This document shows positions 35,047 through 43,645 of a DNA stretch of 64,000 nucleotides, piece after piece. The position numbers were made by a program, and so were the translations under genes. Numbering within the stretch: position 1 is the first letter of the stretch; each line of letters begins with the position of its first letter. Source of the DNA: Larkinella sp965227735 (GTDB lineage Bacteria; Bacteroidota; Bacteroidia; Cytophagales; Spirosomataceae); assembly GCF_965227735.1 (NCBI RefSeq), contig NZ_OZ245776.1:4898001-4962000 (forward strand). The letters are read 5' to 3'. Under the pieces are notes generated by a model. That model was not told where the DNA came from, made no database searches, and saw only the letters and a list, made by a program, of their open reading frames with translations.

Positions 35047-36633
35047 ATGCGTGACCTGGTTTTCCTCGGACTGGCTTTGTTACTGGGCATGGCTCTGCTC
35101 GCAACGCTGGCGCAGCGGTTGCGGATTCCTACGCCCATTTTTCTGGTCATCGGCGGTCTGCTGACCAGCCTGATTCCGGGTGTGCCGACGCTGACCATCG
35201 AACCGGATCTCATCTTTCTGGTATTTCTGCCACCCTTGCTTTACGAAGCCGCCTGGTTCATGTCCTGGCGCGAACTCTGGCGCTGGCGACGGATTGTGCT
35301 GGTGCTGGCCTTCGGGTTGGTTGTGCTGACGGCCACGGCGGTGGCGTATGCCTCAACGGCCCTTATTCCCGGTTTTACGCTGGCGCTGGGGTTTCTGTTG
35401 GGCGGTATTATCTCCCCCCCGGATGCGGTGGCGGCAACCTCGGTGCTGAAAGGGGTCAACGTTCCCAAAAGCACCCTGAGTATCCTGGAAGGGGAGAGCC
35501 TGATTAATGACGCGTCCAGTCTGGTGGTCTTCCGGTTTGCAATGGCGACGGTGATTTCGGGCACCTTTGTCTGGCAGGAGGTTGGCCTTAATTTTGTTCT
35601 GGTGACGATCATGGGTGCGGTGATCGGCCTGGCGGTAGCGGGTGTATTTTACGCGATTCACCGCTGGTTATCCGTACAGCCCCGAATCACGATTCTGCTG
35701 ACGTTCATTGCGCCTTACATCATGTACCTGACCGCGGAGCAGTTTCATTATTCGGGGGTCATTGCGGTCGTCAGTGGCGGGCTGTTTCTGTCGAACCACA
35801 GTTCGCGGCTGCTCAATCACACGGAGCGGGTGCAGGGGCTGGCGATGTGGGCAACGGTTATTTTTATCATCAACGGCCTGGTGTTTGTGTTGATCGGCCT
35901 GGAATTAGCCGTTGTTGTGAAAGGACTGGACGGCCATTCATTGACGGACGCCATTGGCTACGGTCTGGCCATATCGGCCCTGGTCATCGTCGTTCGGCTG
36001 GCGTTTGCGCTGTTTGCCATGGTATTTACCGAAATCGCAGGGCGGTTTATTCCCGTTGCGGTGCGGAATGTAGGTTGGCGGGGCCCCGTCGTATTGGGCT
36101 GGGCAGGCATGCGGGGTGTGGTCTCGCTGGCGGCTGCCCTGTCGATTCCGTTGAAACTGCCCTCGGGTGGCCCGTTTCCCGAAAGATCCCTGATTTTGTT
36201 CATTACGTTCGTGGTGATTCTGGTGACGCTGGTGTTGCAGGGACTGACGCTGCCGCTGGTGATTCGCTGGGTTCATCCGAAAGAACTGATTCCGCGCCTG
36301 GCCGAAGAAAAGCAGGAGGCTACCATCAACCGTCAGTTGCACGAAGCGGCTTTACGGGAACTGACCCAACAGTTTACCATCGCCGACAACCACCTGCTGG
36401 TAAATTTGAAAAACCGGCTGGAAAGCGGTTTACTCCTGAATCAATACGTATCCTCCGACCGCGACGGCCCGCTGCTGGCCGACTACAACGAGGCCCTGGC
36501 CCGCTTGCACCGCATCAAACGCCAGGAACTGGAGCGGCTCCGCCACCAGGAGGAGTTCGACGTGGATGTGATCCGGAAAATAGAAGCGCAGCTCGATCTG
36601 GAAGAAGAAAAAAGCAATCACGCGATTCGGTAA
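35047..36633 (+). CDS. Na+/H+ antiporter of the CPA1 family
   Basis: 528 residues with 11-12 membrane segments up to about residue 415, then a soluble charged tail. CPA1 features: FLPPLLYEAAW, GGIISPPDAVAATSVLKG, and LEGESLINDASSLVVFRF with the Asp pair of the ion path, plus GWAGMRGVVSLAAALSIP. It exchanges cytoplasmic Na+ or K+ for protons. A short hairpin GACACC/GGTGTC (35000-35017) lies just upstream and might end mdaB or act as an operator. Confidence 0.93.
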   Translation: MRDLVFLGLALLLGMALLATLAQRLRIPTPIFLVIGGLLTSLIPGVPTLTIEPDLIFLVFLPPLLYEAAWFMSWRELWRWRRIVLVLAFGLVVLTATAVAYASTALIPGFTLALGFLLGGIISPPDAVAATSVLKGVNVPKSTLSILEGESLINDASSLVVFRFAMATVISGTFVWQEVGLNFVLVTIMGAVIGLAVAGVFYAIHRWLSVQPRITILLTFIAPYIMYLTAEQFHYSGVIAVVSGGLFLSNHSSRLLNHTERVQGLAMWATVIFIINGLVFVLIGLELAVVVKGLDGHSLTDAIGYGLAISALVIVVRLAFALFAMVFTEIAGRFIPVAVRNVGWRGPVVLGWAGMRGVVSLAAALSIPLKLPSGGPFPERSLILFITFVVILVTLVLQGLTLPLVIRWVHPKELIPRLAEEKQEATINRQLHEAALRELTQQFTIADNHLLVNLKNRLESGLLLNQYVSSDRDGPLLADYNEALARLHRIKRQELERLRHQEEFDVDVIRKIEAQLDLEEEKSNHAIR

Positions 36634-36727
36634 CGACATCCGTTTTCAGACCGTCATACCAGACTGAGCGATAGCTACGTCGTATGAACCGCCATTTTAT
36701 TTGTATATTCACAAAAATTAGAGCGCC

Positions 36728-36949
36728 ATGAATGCAATTCGCCAAATTTTAACGCCGGATTCGTCAGGGAACGTACAAATTCAGGTTCCCATTGAGTTTC
36801 GTCAGAAGGCTGTTGAAGTCATTGTAATGCCAATCGGAGAAGAAACCGATAGCCTTGACCTATTGACAGTCATGGACTATATAGGATTCAAGGCGAAACA
36901 GCGCGGTTTGACGCCCGAAATTCTGGACGATTTACTACGGGAAGAATAG
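36728..36949 (+). CDS. Antitoxin of a PIN-domain toxin-antitoxin pair
   Basis: 73 residues, beginning MNAIRQILTPDSSGNVQIQV, with a beta-rich N-terminal half (QVPIEFRQKAVEVIVMPI) and a helical acidic C-terminus (TPEILDDLLREE) that would bind the toxin. No known DNA-binding domain is certain, but the strand-rich start resembles small antitoxins found before COG1569 PIN proteins in Bacteroidota. Its stop codon overlaps the toxin start by one base. Confidence 0.75.
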   Translation: MNAIRQILTPDSSGNVQIQVPIEFRQKAVEVIVMPIGEETDSLDLLTVMDYIGFKAKQRGLTPEILDDLLREE

Positions 36950-37353
36950 TGGCTATCGTCGTTTTTGATACAAATATTCTGATCAGTGCAGCTTTGCTGC
37001 CTGAGTCCCTCCCTCGAAAAGCATTAAACAAAGCAATTCTTCATCATACCCTTGTTTGTTCGGACGTCTGTTTTAATGAATTGTCTACAGTATTGCCCCG
37101 GCCAAAATTCAGAAAGTATATTACTGAAGGGGAAGTGAGCCTGTTTCTAGTGGCGTTTGCTCAACAAGCCAAATGGACTGACATTACTTGCACTATCACT
37201 GACTGTAGAGATCCTAAGGACAATAAATTTCTGGAATTAGCAGTCAGCGCAAATGCTGCATACCTTGTTACAGGCGATGCAGATTTATTGATTTTGCACC
37301 CCTATCAAGCTATTCAAATCATCACTCTCGCCGACTTTTTAGCCCAAATTTGA
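36949..37353 (+). CDS. PIN-domain toxin (putative VapC-like ribonuclease)
   Basis: 134 residues starting at a GTG that shares its G with the antitoxin stop (TAGTG). PIN acidic residues are visible: Asp in VVFDTNILISA, Glu in CFNELSTV, Asp in DCRDPKDNKFLELAV, and Asp in LVTGDADLLIL. It should cleave RNA when free of the antitoxin. The gene is clearly more AT-rich than its neighbours, which suggests recent transfer. Confidence 0.85.
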   Translation: MAIVVFDTNILISAALLPESLPRKALNKAILHHTLVCSDVCFNELSTVLPRPKFRKYITEGEVSLFLVAFAQQAKWTDITCTITDCRDPKDNKFLELAVSANAAYLVTGDADLLILHPYQAIQIITLADFLAQI

Positions 37354-37402
37354 AATTTTCTGTAACACGACCTTTTTTGTACTCAATCACCCGCATCTTC
37401 CC

Positions 37403-37560
37403 CTCCGCCCTCTGCTCCGTCAGGAACTTAACAGCGTATAATCTGGTAAATCACGAATTCAACCGTCATTCTCCGCCCTCTGCTCCATCAGGAGCTGAAC
37501 AGCGTAGCGTCGGTAGAAGGTAGTTATCCCTTTCGTCCGCAGCGTGCCGTGAGGTACGCG
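37403..37560. repeat. Two 36-bp direct repeats plus a GCGTGCC...GGTACGC palindrome
   Basis: CTCCGCCCTCTGCTCCGTCA and its continuation to 37438 recurs at 37471-37506 with a few changes, 32 bp apart. Each copy holds a GCTCC...GGAGC-type hairpin followed by GAACAGCGTA or TAACAGCGTA. Downstream, GCGTGCCGTGAGGTACGC (37541-37558) is the core palindrome of the same family as at 24198-24217 and 42789-42839. The element fills the 37354-37573 gap between the toxin and the convergent lytic enzyme gene. Confidence 0.7.
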
Positions 37561-37573
37561 ACTTCTCCGGTTT

Positions 37574-38407
37574 TTACGATACTGACACGACCAGTTGCAC
37601 CGGTTTTACCGGCAAAAGGCTCTCACCTATTCGGAAGGCCGATGTAAATTCCGCCAGTCCGTGGCTGCCGCCGTTGACGAGTCTGCGGGCTTGCCGAAGA
37701 TCGTTTTCGAGCAACGCTTCCTTGATTTGTCGTTCTTTCCGTTTCAGGAAGAGCGCCAGAATGGCCGCTGCTACGTCGGGTTTGTTGGCCAGCGCCGGAT
37801 TCCCGATCAGATCGACGCCCAACTCTTTTCCGATGGACTGGTAGTTGCTGCGTCCGGTGAGCTGGATGAAGCCCCGGCCCTTGAACCGATCGCCGTCGGG
37901 CGGCCCCTGATTGCCCAGATCCCGGCGATTGTCGTACAGGTCGAACGGTTTGCCACCCGGCGAGGTGTTGAAACGCGATTTGCCTTCGTCGATGGGTTTG
38001 AAACCGGCGGTTTCGGCCCGGATGGTCGACAGGGCCATCAGCACCATGTTGCGGTCGGTCAGGTCCTGCTTTTTCAAGGCGTCGAGTACGGCGGGGAGGT
38101 GCTTTTTGATGTTGTCGAGGGGCGTAAGCGGAAACATCCGGGACACCACGCCTACGGTAACCTGCGGCAACACCGAGTCGGCAGCAACGGCTTCGGGTGT
38201 GGGTTCAAAACCGAGTGCCCGCAGGGTTTTGAGACCAACGATGCCGTCGGCCAGCAATCCTTCGCTTCGCTGAAACGCGATCACGGCGGCTTCGGTGCCG
38301 GTTCCGAAATCACCATCGATTTTGCCGGGGTTGAAGCCCAGGGCTTTCAGTTTTTCCTGGAGTTGGACGACGTCGGCGCCGGAGGAATTGAGCTGCAAAG
38401 GTTGCAT
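37574..38407 (-). CDS. Peptidoglycan-binding GH19-like lytic enzyme (chitinase/endolysin fold)
   Basis: 277 residues. N-terminal PG_binding_1 domain (about 5-65: SSGADVVQLQEKLKALGFNPG, GDFGTGTEAAVIAFQR). The catalytic part (about 85-255) has a candidate catalytic Glu in RAETAGFKP and the GH19/endolysin word RFKGRGFIQLTGRSNY. No signal peptide or lipobox is seen, as with phage-type endolysins that need a holin or lysis. No phage genes adjoin. It could be a domesticated endolysin or a non-classically exported muralytic enzyme. Confidence 0.82.
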   Translation of the reverse strand: MQPLQLNSSGADVVQLQEKLKALGFNPGKIDGDFGTGTEAAVIAFQRSEGLLADGIVGLKTLRALGFEPTPEAVAADSVLPQVTVGVVSRMFPLTPLDNIKKHLPAVLDALKKQDLTDRNMVLMALSTIRAETAGFKPIDEGKSRFNTSPGGKPFDLYDNRRDLGNQGPPDGDRFKGRGFIQLTGRSNYQSIGKELGVDLIGNPALANKPDVAAAILALFLKRKERQIKEALLENDLRQARRLVNGGSHGLAEFTSAFRIGESLLPVKPVQLVVSVS

Positions 38408-38820
38408 GAAGGAGAAGGTTTAGACGCTTGTGGGAATGCGCCCAAGTTCGCTCATTTTCAGGGCAATGGAAAACCGTTCACACAAAAGTCGGCGTGAGAT
38501 TGCCGAATTTCAAAGGTCGGGAAAATTGCCGGAAAACAGCGGACGACAACGGTTTTTGGTACTGGGATGCTGTCACTGCCATCACCGGTTCGCTCTACAA
38601 CGACCGGCTGCTGTTTCATTTTACCGAACAGAAAGGCAATACCAGTCAACAAAACGAAACGCTCCGGTTTTACTGGAAAAAATCTGGCGTTGGAAACCGT
38701 TTCAACGGGTCTTGACATATCCGTGATTATACAAATTCGCCATTTTTATTTATCCGTAAAGTAAACGTACTTCGTATTTGATTTTGCGGCACCTCCGAGA
38801 AACGTTCTAAAAAGAAAAAC
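38408..38820. other. 413-bp gap without a convincing gene
   Basis: The stretch 38428-38715 has coding-like composition and open frames on both strands (95 and 86 residues), but neither matches a family I recognise and neither has clear start signals. It may be a gene remnant. From 38716 the sequence becomes AT-rich and forms the leader of the dehydrogenase gene at 38821. Confidence 0.4.
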
Positions 38821-41457
38821 ATGTTAAAAATTTCTTTAAGTCTGGTCTATAGTGTTCTGATCCTGATGGGGTTGGTTGGACAACTAGGCAATTCTGAAAC
38901 CAAACTACTCCAAAAATCTACGAATCGGGCGGTTGTTTCTGCCGACCCTGATGAACTGGTCATTACGAATTTTGCCGGCCCCGACCTGACCCCCAGCCCA
39001 TCCTGCCTTGCTGTGGCCCCCACCGGCGAAGTTTATGTCGGGGTGGACATGATCGGTTCGCTGGGCAAAACGCCGGGCAAGGGCTACATCATCAAACTGG
39101 TCGATAGCAACAACGACGGCAAAGTTGACCGGCACACCAAATTTGCGATGGCCGACAACCCGCGCGGTATTATTTCCCAGGGAGATCAACTGTTCGTCCT
39201 GCACACGACGTTTTCGGCCGAAACCGGGGTCGCCAGTGGCATGGATCTGGTGGTTTTCGAAGATAAAAACCACGACGGTGTGGCTGATGGCCCGTCAAAA
39301 CCGCTGATTCAAAACATTAGCTCGCCCAAATTTCTGCAAAGCCGGGGTACCGACCATTCGACCAACGGCATCCGGATGGGGATCGACGGCTGGATTTACA
39401 TCGCCGTCGGCGACTTTGGCTTCCACGGCGCCGTGGACCGGAGCGGAAAGAAATTGACCCAACTCGGCGGGGGCATTGTGCGGGTGCGGCCTGATGGAAC
39501 CGAAATGGAAGTGTATTCGCACGGGATGCGGAACATCTATGACGTGGCTATCGATCCCTACATGAATATTTTCACGCGCGACAACACCAACGACGGCGGG
39601 GGTTGGAACATCCGGTTTAGCCACCAGATTCAATCCGGCGAATACGGTTATCCGGTTCTTTTTAAGGGTTTTACGGATGAAATCATTCCCGCGCTGGTCG
39701 ATGTGGGGGGTGGTTCGGGAACGGGTTCGCTGTTTATGGATGATCCGACCTGGCCGGAAAAATACAACCACGTGCCGATGATGGCCGACTGGGGAAGAAG
39801 CCAGCTTTACATTCACCGTGTGACGCCGGACGGCCCGAGCTTTACGCAAAAAGAAGAAGAATTTATCAAATTGCCGCAGATCACCGATGTGGACGTCGAT
39901 GCGTCGGGCCGGATGTATCTGTCGGCCTGGGACGGTGCGGGTTATTCCGGCAATCCGGCCAAAGGCTACGTGGTGCGGGTTGTGCCGAAAACCTGGTCGT
40001 ACAAAGCCTTTGCGGATGTCAAAAAGGCGTCGGTGAAAGAGCTGGTCGCCCTGTTGAAATCCGGGAGTGCCGTGGCGCGTCTGGCGGCCCAGCAGGAGTT
40101 GCTGACCCGCCCGAAAGACGCGGCTGACGCTTCCTGGAAACTGGCCGCCGACAAAAGCCTGCCACTCTACGTCCGGGTGGCCGGAATCTTTACGTACGCA
40201 CAGGCGGCCGGTGCCAACGGGATTTCCAATCTGGTGAAACTGACCTCGGAAGCTGATGTCCGGGAATTTGCATTGAAGGCCCTGGCCGACCGGAAACCGA
40301 ATCTGCAAACCGTGCCGATTGAACCATTTCTTCAGGGATTGAAAGATCCGTCGGAGCGGGTGCGGCTGGCGGCCACCGTCGGTCTGGGGCGTTTGGGACG
40401 GATCGAAGCGGCTCCGGCCTTGTTGCAGGTGAAAGTGCCGGCTTCGTTTGTCGCCCCGGCGAAAGGCGCGGAAGGCCCGCACGCGACGCCTAACGCGGCC
40501 ATCATTCCTCCGCACCTGGCGGTTCGGGCGTTGGTGAGCCTGAACGCGGTCGATGCGTGTGTGAACGCCATCGGCACCGAAAATTCGACGATTGCCCTCT
40601 GGGCGCTGCGGTATATGCATGACCCGAAAGCAGCCACCGGTTTGATTGCGGCCTATAAAAACGCGAAGGATGAAACCCTGAAAAAGCAAATCTTGACGAC
40701 GTTGTCACGGCTTTACAAAAAAGAAGCCGATTACGACGGTTCGTGGTGGTGGAGCACCCGGCCCGATACGCACGGTCCTTATTACAAGGGTGTTACCTGG
40801 GAATCGTCACCGGCCATCAAAGATTTGCTGATGCAGGAATGGACGAAAGCGGATGCGTCGGGCAAGCAATTTTTTGCTGATTTGAACGGACGGCACCGGA
40901 TGGAAATCACTGAATTTGGCGGGGAGGAAGTCGTGGCGGCCAACGAAGAAACGAAAGTCGATCTGGAAAAAATCCGAAACCAGAAAGGACAGGTTGGCAA
41001 AGCGTCGATCGAGGACGTGATGCTGGCGATGGCGAAAATCAAGGGTGATGCGGCCCTCGGAAAAACGCTGTTTACTCAGCAGGGCTGCATTGCCTGCCAC
41101 AGCCTGAGCAAAAGTGAGCCGATGAAAGGGCCGTTCATGGGGCAGATTGGCTCGATCATGAACCGCGAACAGATCGCCGAGTCGATTCTGAAACCCAACG
41201 CTTCGATCTCGCAGGGCTTCGCTACGGTGCTGATCACGGCCAAAGGCAATAAGAGCTACATGGGTTTTGTTTCCGAAGAATCGGCCAGCAAGGTGGTAAT
41301 GCGCAACATTACGGGCGAAGTGTTCACTATCAAAACCAGCGATATTCTGTCGCGAAAAGAACAGGAAACCTCGATGATGCCTTCGGGTCTGGCCAACGCC
41401 CTGTCGTACGAAGAATTTGCGTCGCTGATCACGTTCCTGTCGCAGCAGAAGAAGTAA
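38821..41457 (+). CDS. Membrane-bound dehydrogenase-type protein: beta-propeller, HEAT-like repeats, cytochrome c
   Basis: 878 residues with a Sec signal. The propeller region (about 40-395) has CLAVAPTGEVYVGVDM, DSNNDGKVDRHTKF, TNGIRMGIDGWIYIAVGDFG, and HGMRNIYDVAIDP. A HEAT-like helical region follows at about 400-620. The cytochrome c domain has Cys756-x-x-Cys759-His760 (GCIACHSLSKSEP) and candidate axial Met in SMMPSGLANALS. This architecture is common in Planctomycetes and Cytophagales and is believed to oxidise sugars in the periplasm. It is monocistronic, ending in a heptamer palindrome shared with the convergent gene. Confidence 0.88.
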   Translation: MLKISLSLVYSVLILMGLVGQLGNSETKLLQKSTNRAVVSADPDELVITNFAGPDLTPSPSCLAVAPTGEVYVGVDMIGSLGKTPGKGYIIKLVDSNNDGKVDRHTKFAMADNPRGIISQGDQLFVLHTTFSAETGVASGMDLVVFEDKNHDGVADGPSKPLIQNISSPKFLQSRGTDHSTNGIRMGIDGWIYIAVGDFGFHGAVDRSGKKLTQLGGGIVRVRPDGTEMEVYSHGMRNIYDVAIDPYMNIFTRDNTNDGGGWNIRFSHQIQSGEYGYPVLFKGFTDEIIPALVDVGGGSGTGSLFMDDPTWPEKYNHVPMMADWGRSQLYIHRVTPDGPSFTQKEEEFIKLPQITDVDVDASGRMYLSAWDGAGYSGNPAKGYVVRVVPKTWSYKAFADVKKASVKELVALLKSGSAVARLAAQQELLTRPKDAADASWKLAADKSLPLYVRVAGIFTYAQAAGANGISNLVKLTSEADVREFALKALADRKPNLQTVPIEPFLQGLKDPSERVRLAATVGLGRLGRIEAAPALLQVKVPASFVAPAKGAEGPHATPNAAIIPPHLAVRALVSLNAVDACVNAIGTENSTIALWALRYMHDPKAATGLIAAYKNAKDETLKKQILTTLSRLYKKEADYDGSWWWSTRPDTHGPYYKGVTWESSPAIKDLLMQEWTKADASGKQFFADLNGRHRMEITEFGGEEVVAANEETKVDLEKIRNQKGQVGKASIEDVMLAMAKIKGDAALGKTLFTQQGCIACHSLSKSEPMKGPFMGQIGSIMNREQIAESILKPNASISQGFATVLITAKGNKSYMGFVSEESASKVVMRNITGEVFTIKTSDILSRKEQETSMMPSGLANALSYEEFASLITFLSQQKK

Positions 41458-41464
41458 AGGCAGT

Positions 41465-41559
41465 TTTCGGTATACGGTTTTCAGTTTAGGGTTTACGGTA
41501 GGCTGACGCATTTGGAATGACGCGTCAGCCCACCGCAAACTGAAAACCGTATACCGAAA
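41465..41559. repeat. Heptamer-built inverted repeat between two convergent genes
   Basis: A perfect 23-bp outer stem (41465-41487 with 41537-41559) and an inner GGCTGACGC/GCGTCAGCC stem. The left arm reads as CGGTATA, CGGTTTT, CAGTTTA, GGGTTTA, CGGTAGG, CTGACGC. It exactly fills the gap between the stops at 41457 and 41560 and probably works as a two-way terminator. Confidence 0.85.
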
Positions 41560-42606
41560 TTAAACCGGCTCGGCCGTTTGCAAGGCTTTCCGAACGGCTG
41601 GGGCCACTTTGGTTCCGAACAATTCGATCGCGCGAAGCACTTTGCTGTGTGGAAGCTGATGGCTGCCAATGAGTTGGGCCAGATAGCGCGTGTTCTGGAA
41701 CAATTCGTGAAAATGCAGAATCTTGTCGATGGCTTGCTGCGGACTGCCCACCAGCAGCGGCCCGGACTGGCGCATGTACTCAAAATGCTCCCGCCCAATG
41801 GGCGACCAGCCCCGTTCACGCCCAATGCGGTTCATCATCTGTTCGTACGACGGAAAGAGTTCGTCCGACGCCTGTTGTGAATTGTCGGCCAGGTAAAAAT
41901 GGGAGTTGATCGCCAGCGGCAACTTCGCAACGTCGTGACCGGCTTTTTGCGCCGACTGCCGGAACAAATTCACAAACGGCACAAACCGGTCGGGCGAGCC
42001 GCCCAGCATCGCCAGCGTCATGGGCAGGTTCATCGTACCCGCCCGAACGGCGGATGCGGGTGTTCCACCAACGGCCAGCCAGATCGGGAGCGATTCCTGA
42101 TACGGACGGGGGTAAACGCCCAGGTTGCGGATGGCGGCCCGGTGTTTGCCCTGCCAGTTCACGATTTCGCTTTTATTAATCGCCACCAGCAGATCCAGTT
42201 TTTCGGTAAACAACTCGTCGTAATCCTTCAGGTCGTAGCCAAACAGTGGGAAGGATTCGATGAACGAACCGCGCCCGGCCATGATCTCGGCCCGGCCGTT
42301 AGAAATGAGATCCAGCGAAGCGAAATTCTGGAACACCCGAACCGGATCGGCGGAACTCAAAACCGTGACGGAACTCGACAGCCGGATATTTTTCGTGAGA
42401 GAGGCTGCGGCTGCCAGAATGACCTCCGGGGCCGAAACCATAAAATCCGGCCGGTGGTGTTCGCCGAGGGCAAAGACGTCCAGCCCCACTTCGTCGGCGA
42501 GTTTAATTTCTTCCAGCAATTGCTGCATCCGCTGGTGGGCGTTGACGGCTTTTCCGGCCACGCCATCGGGCAGAACTTCGCCAAAACTGCTAATACCTAA
42601 TTCCAT
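41560..42606 (-). CDS. Luciferase-like flavin-dependent oxidoreductase (LLM class)
   Basis: 348 residues, a TIM-barrel bacterial-luciferase-like fold: MELGISSFGEVLPDG, DEVGLDVFALGEHHRPDFMVS, NIRLSSSVTVLSSADPVRVFQNFASLDLISNGRAEIMAGRGSF-type order of motifs, and PLLVGSPQQAIDKILHFHE. It uses reduced flavin and oxygen on an unknown substrate. It is a single gene, followed by the palindrome at 41465-41559. Confidence 0.92.
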   Translation of the reverse strand: MELGISSFGEVLPDGVAGKAVNAHQRMQQLLEEIKLADEVGLDVFALGEHHRPDFMVSAPEVILAAAASLTKNIRLSSSVTVLSSADPVRVFQNFASLDLISNGRAEIMAGRGSFIESFPLFGYDLKDYDELFTEKLDLLVAINKSEIVNWQGKHRAAIRNLGVYPRPYQESLPIWLAVGGTPASAVRAGTMNLPMTLAMLGGSPDRFVPFVNLFRQSAQKAGHDVAKLPLAINSHFYLADNSQQASDELFPSYEQMMNRIGRERGWSPIGREHFEYMRQSGPLLVGSPQQAIDKILHFHELFQNTRYLAQLIGSHQLPHSKVLRAIELFGTKVAPAVRKALQTAEPV

Positions 42607-43060
42607 GATTATTCAGTTAAAAAGTATACGTCGTAAAAAGCAGACCGCCCCAAACCGGTTTGTTGAATTCAGAAGCAGTTCCGTTTTGTTATTAACACAA
42701 ATTATGAGACTTACTACTTGATTGTGAGTTAATTACGTGCCATAGGTACGATATGTTTGTAGCAAAAGGAATCACCTGGTCCCTCCCGCGTGCCTTTAGG
42801 TACGCAACAGGTCCAGGAGATTGCGTACCTAAAGGCACGTGGGAAGGACCAGGTGATTCCTTTTGCTACAAACATCAGTCCGCTACGCGTCCAATAATCT
42901 CATAGTACGCGCGCGTTGTTAGTAGTACTTTTAAAAACCGCCAATAGTTCATTTATGGAATCCACTGCGTTACAGTTTTCCATTTACCACATTTTTGTGG
43001 AATTCCGTCGTAACCTACTTATTTTGCGTATATTCATAGAGCGATTAGTCAATCCAAAAG
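42607..43060. other. 454-bp divergent gap holding repeats and promoters
   Basis: No gene is seen. It holds a single CGTGCC-ATA-GGTACG palindrome (42737-42751), the long inverted repeat at 42753-42875, and a CCACA/TGTGG hairpin (42987-43000) that may be an operator for the TetR gene. TATACTTTTTAAC (about 42620) and CTTATTTTGCG (about 43018) are weak -7 candidates for the two flanking genes. Confidence 0.6.
42753..42875. repeat. 55-bp inverted repeat with a 13-nt loop
   Basis: Arms 42753-42807 and 42821-42875 pair with only two differences, one of them G-T. The central part of each arm is the GCGTACCTAAAGGCACG core (42789-42807 and 42821-42839), and the outer 30 bp (starting ATGTTTGTAGCAAAAGGAAT) pair perfectly. 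Such a structure would form a very stable hairpin in RNA or a cruciform in DNA. Confidence 0.85.
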
Positions 43061-43645
43061 ATGAGCAAACTGGATAAACCCGAAAAAATACTGGCAATCG
43101 CGTTGAAACTCTTCGTTGCCTACGGTTTTCACGGCACGCCCACGAGCAAAATCGCCAGCGAAGCCGGGGTTTCCAACGGAACACTTTTCCATTATTTCAA
43201 GACGAAAGACGAGCTGGTAGTGGCTCTGTATACGGCCATCAAGGAAGAACTGAATCAGTATTTGGCAGAAAAGGTCAACGAAACCGGCGACGTGAAGGAA
43301 AAATTCAGGAACCTGTTTCGGCATTCGCTGGAATGGGCGCTGGAAAACCGGGACGCTTTTTACTTCATCCAGCAGTTTCATTTCTCACCGCATCTGGGCC
43401 TGGTTCCGGACGAGGCGATTCGGAAGCAATCTGAAAAGCACCGAAACCTGTTTCAGGAGGCCCATGACGCGAAGGTGTTGAAACCGTTGCCGCCAGACTT
43501 GCTCATGATGCTTTCGATAAACCAGATCAATGGACTCTTTCAGTATCTCACTGCCCAAACCGTACCCGCTGAAAACCAGCAAAACCATATCAACGACGTT
43601 TTTGAACTCACCTGGACGATGATCGCAAACCCCGAAAAACCATGA
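43061..43645 (+). CDS. TetR/AcrR-family transcriptional regulator
   Basis: 194 residues with an N-terminal HTH (about 10-55: ILAIALKLFVAYGFHGTPTS, IASEAGVSNGTLFHYFKTKDELVVAL) and a helical ligand-binding domain. It is co-transcribed with the Rossmann protein downstream (ATGA overlap at 43642-43645) and likely represses its own operon. The CCACA/TGTGG palindrome upstream is a candidate operator. Confidence 0.93.
   Translation: MSKLDKPEKILAIALKLFVAYGFHGTPTSKIASEAGVSNGTLFHYFKTKDELVVALYTAIKEELNQYLAEKVNETGDVKEKFRNLFRHSLEWALENRDAFYFIQQFHFSPHLGLVPDEAIRKQSEKHRNLFQEAHDAKVLKPLPPDLLMMLSINQINGLFQYLTAQTVPAENQQNHINDVFELTWTMIANPEKP

Noticed and set aside
37403..37506. Two 36-bp repeats with a 32-bp spacer, resembling a minimal CRISPR array
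   Set aside because: Only two copies, which differ from each other, contain an internal hairpin shared with other intergenic repeats in the window, and have no cas genes nearby.
38428..38715. 95-residue frame upstream of the large dehydrogenase gene
   Set aside because: No recognisable domain and a competing frame on the other strand; kept only as a possible remnant in the gap description.
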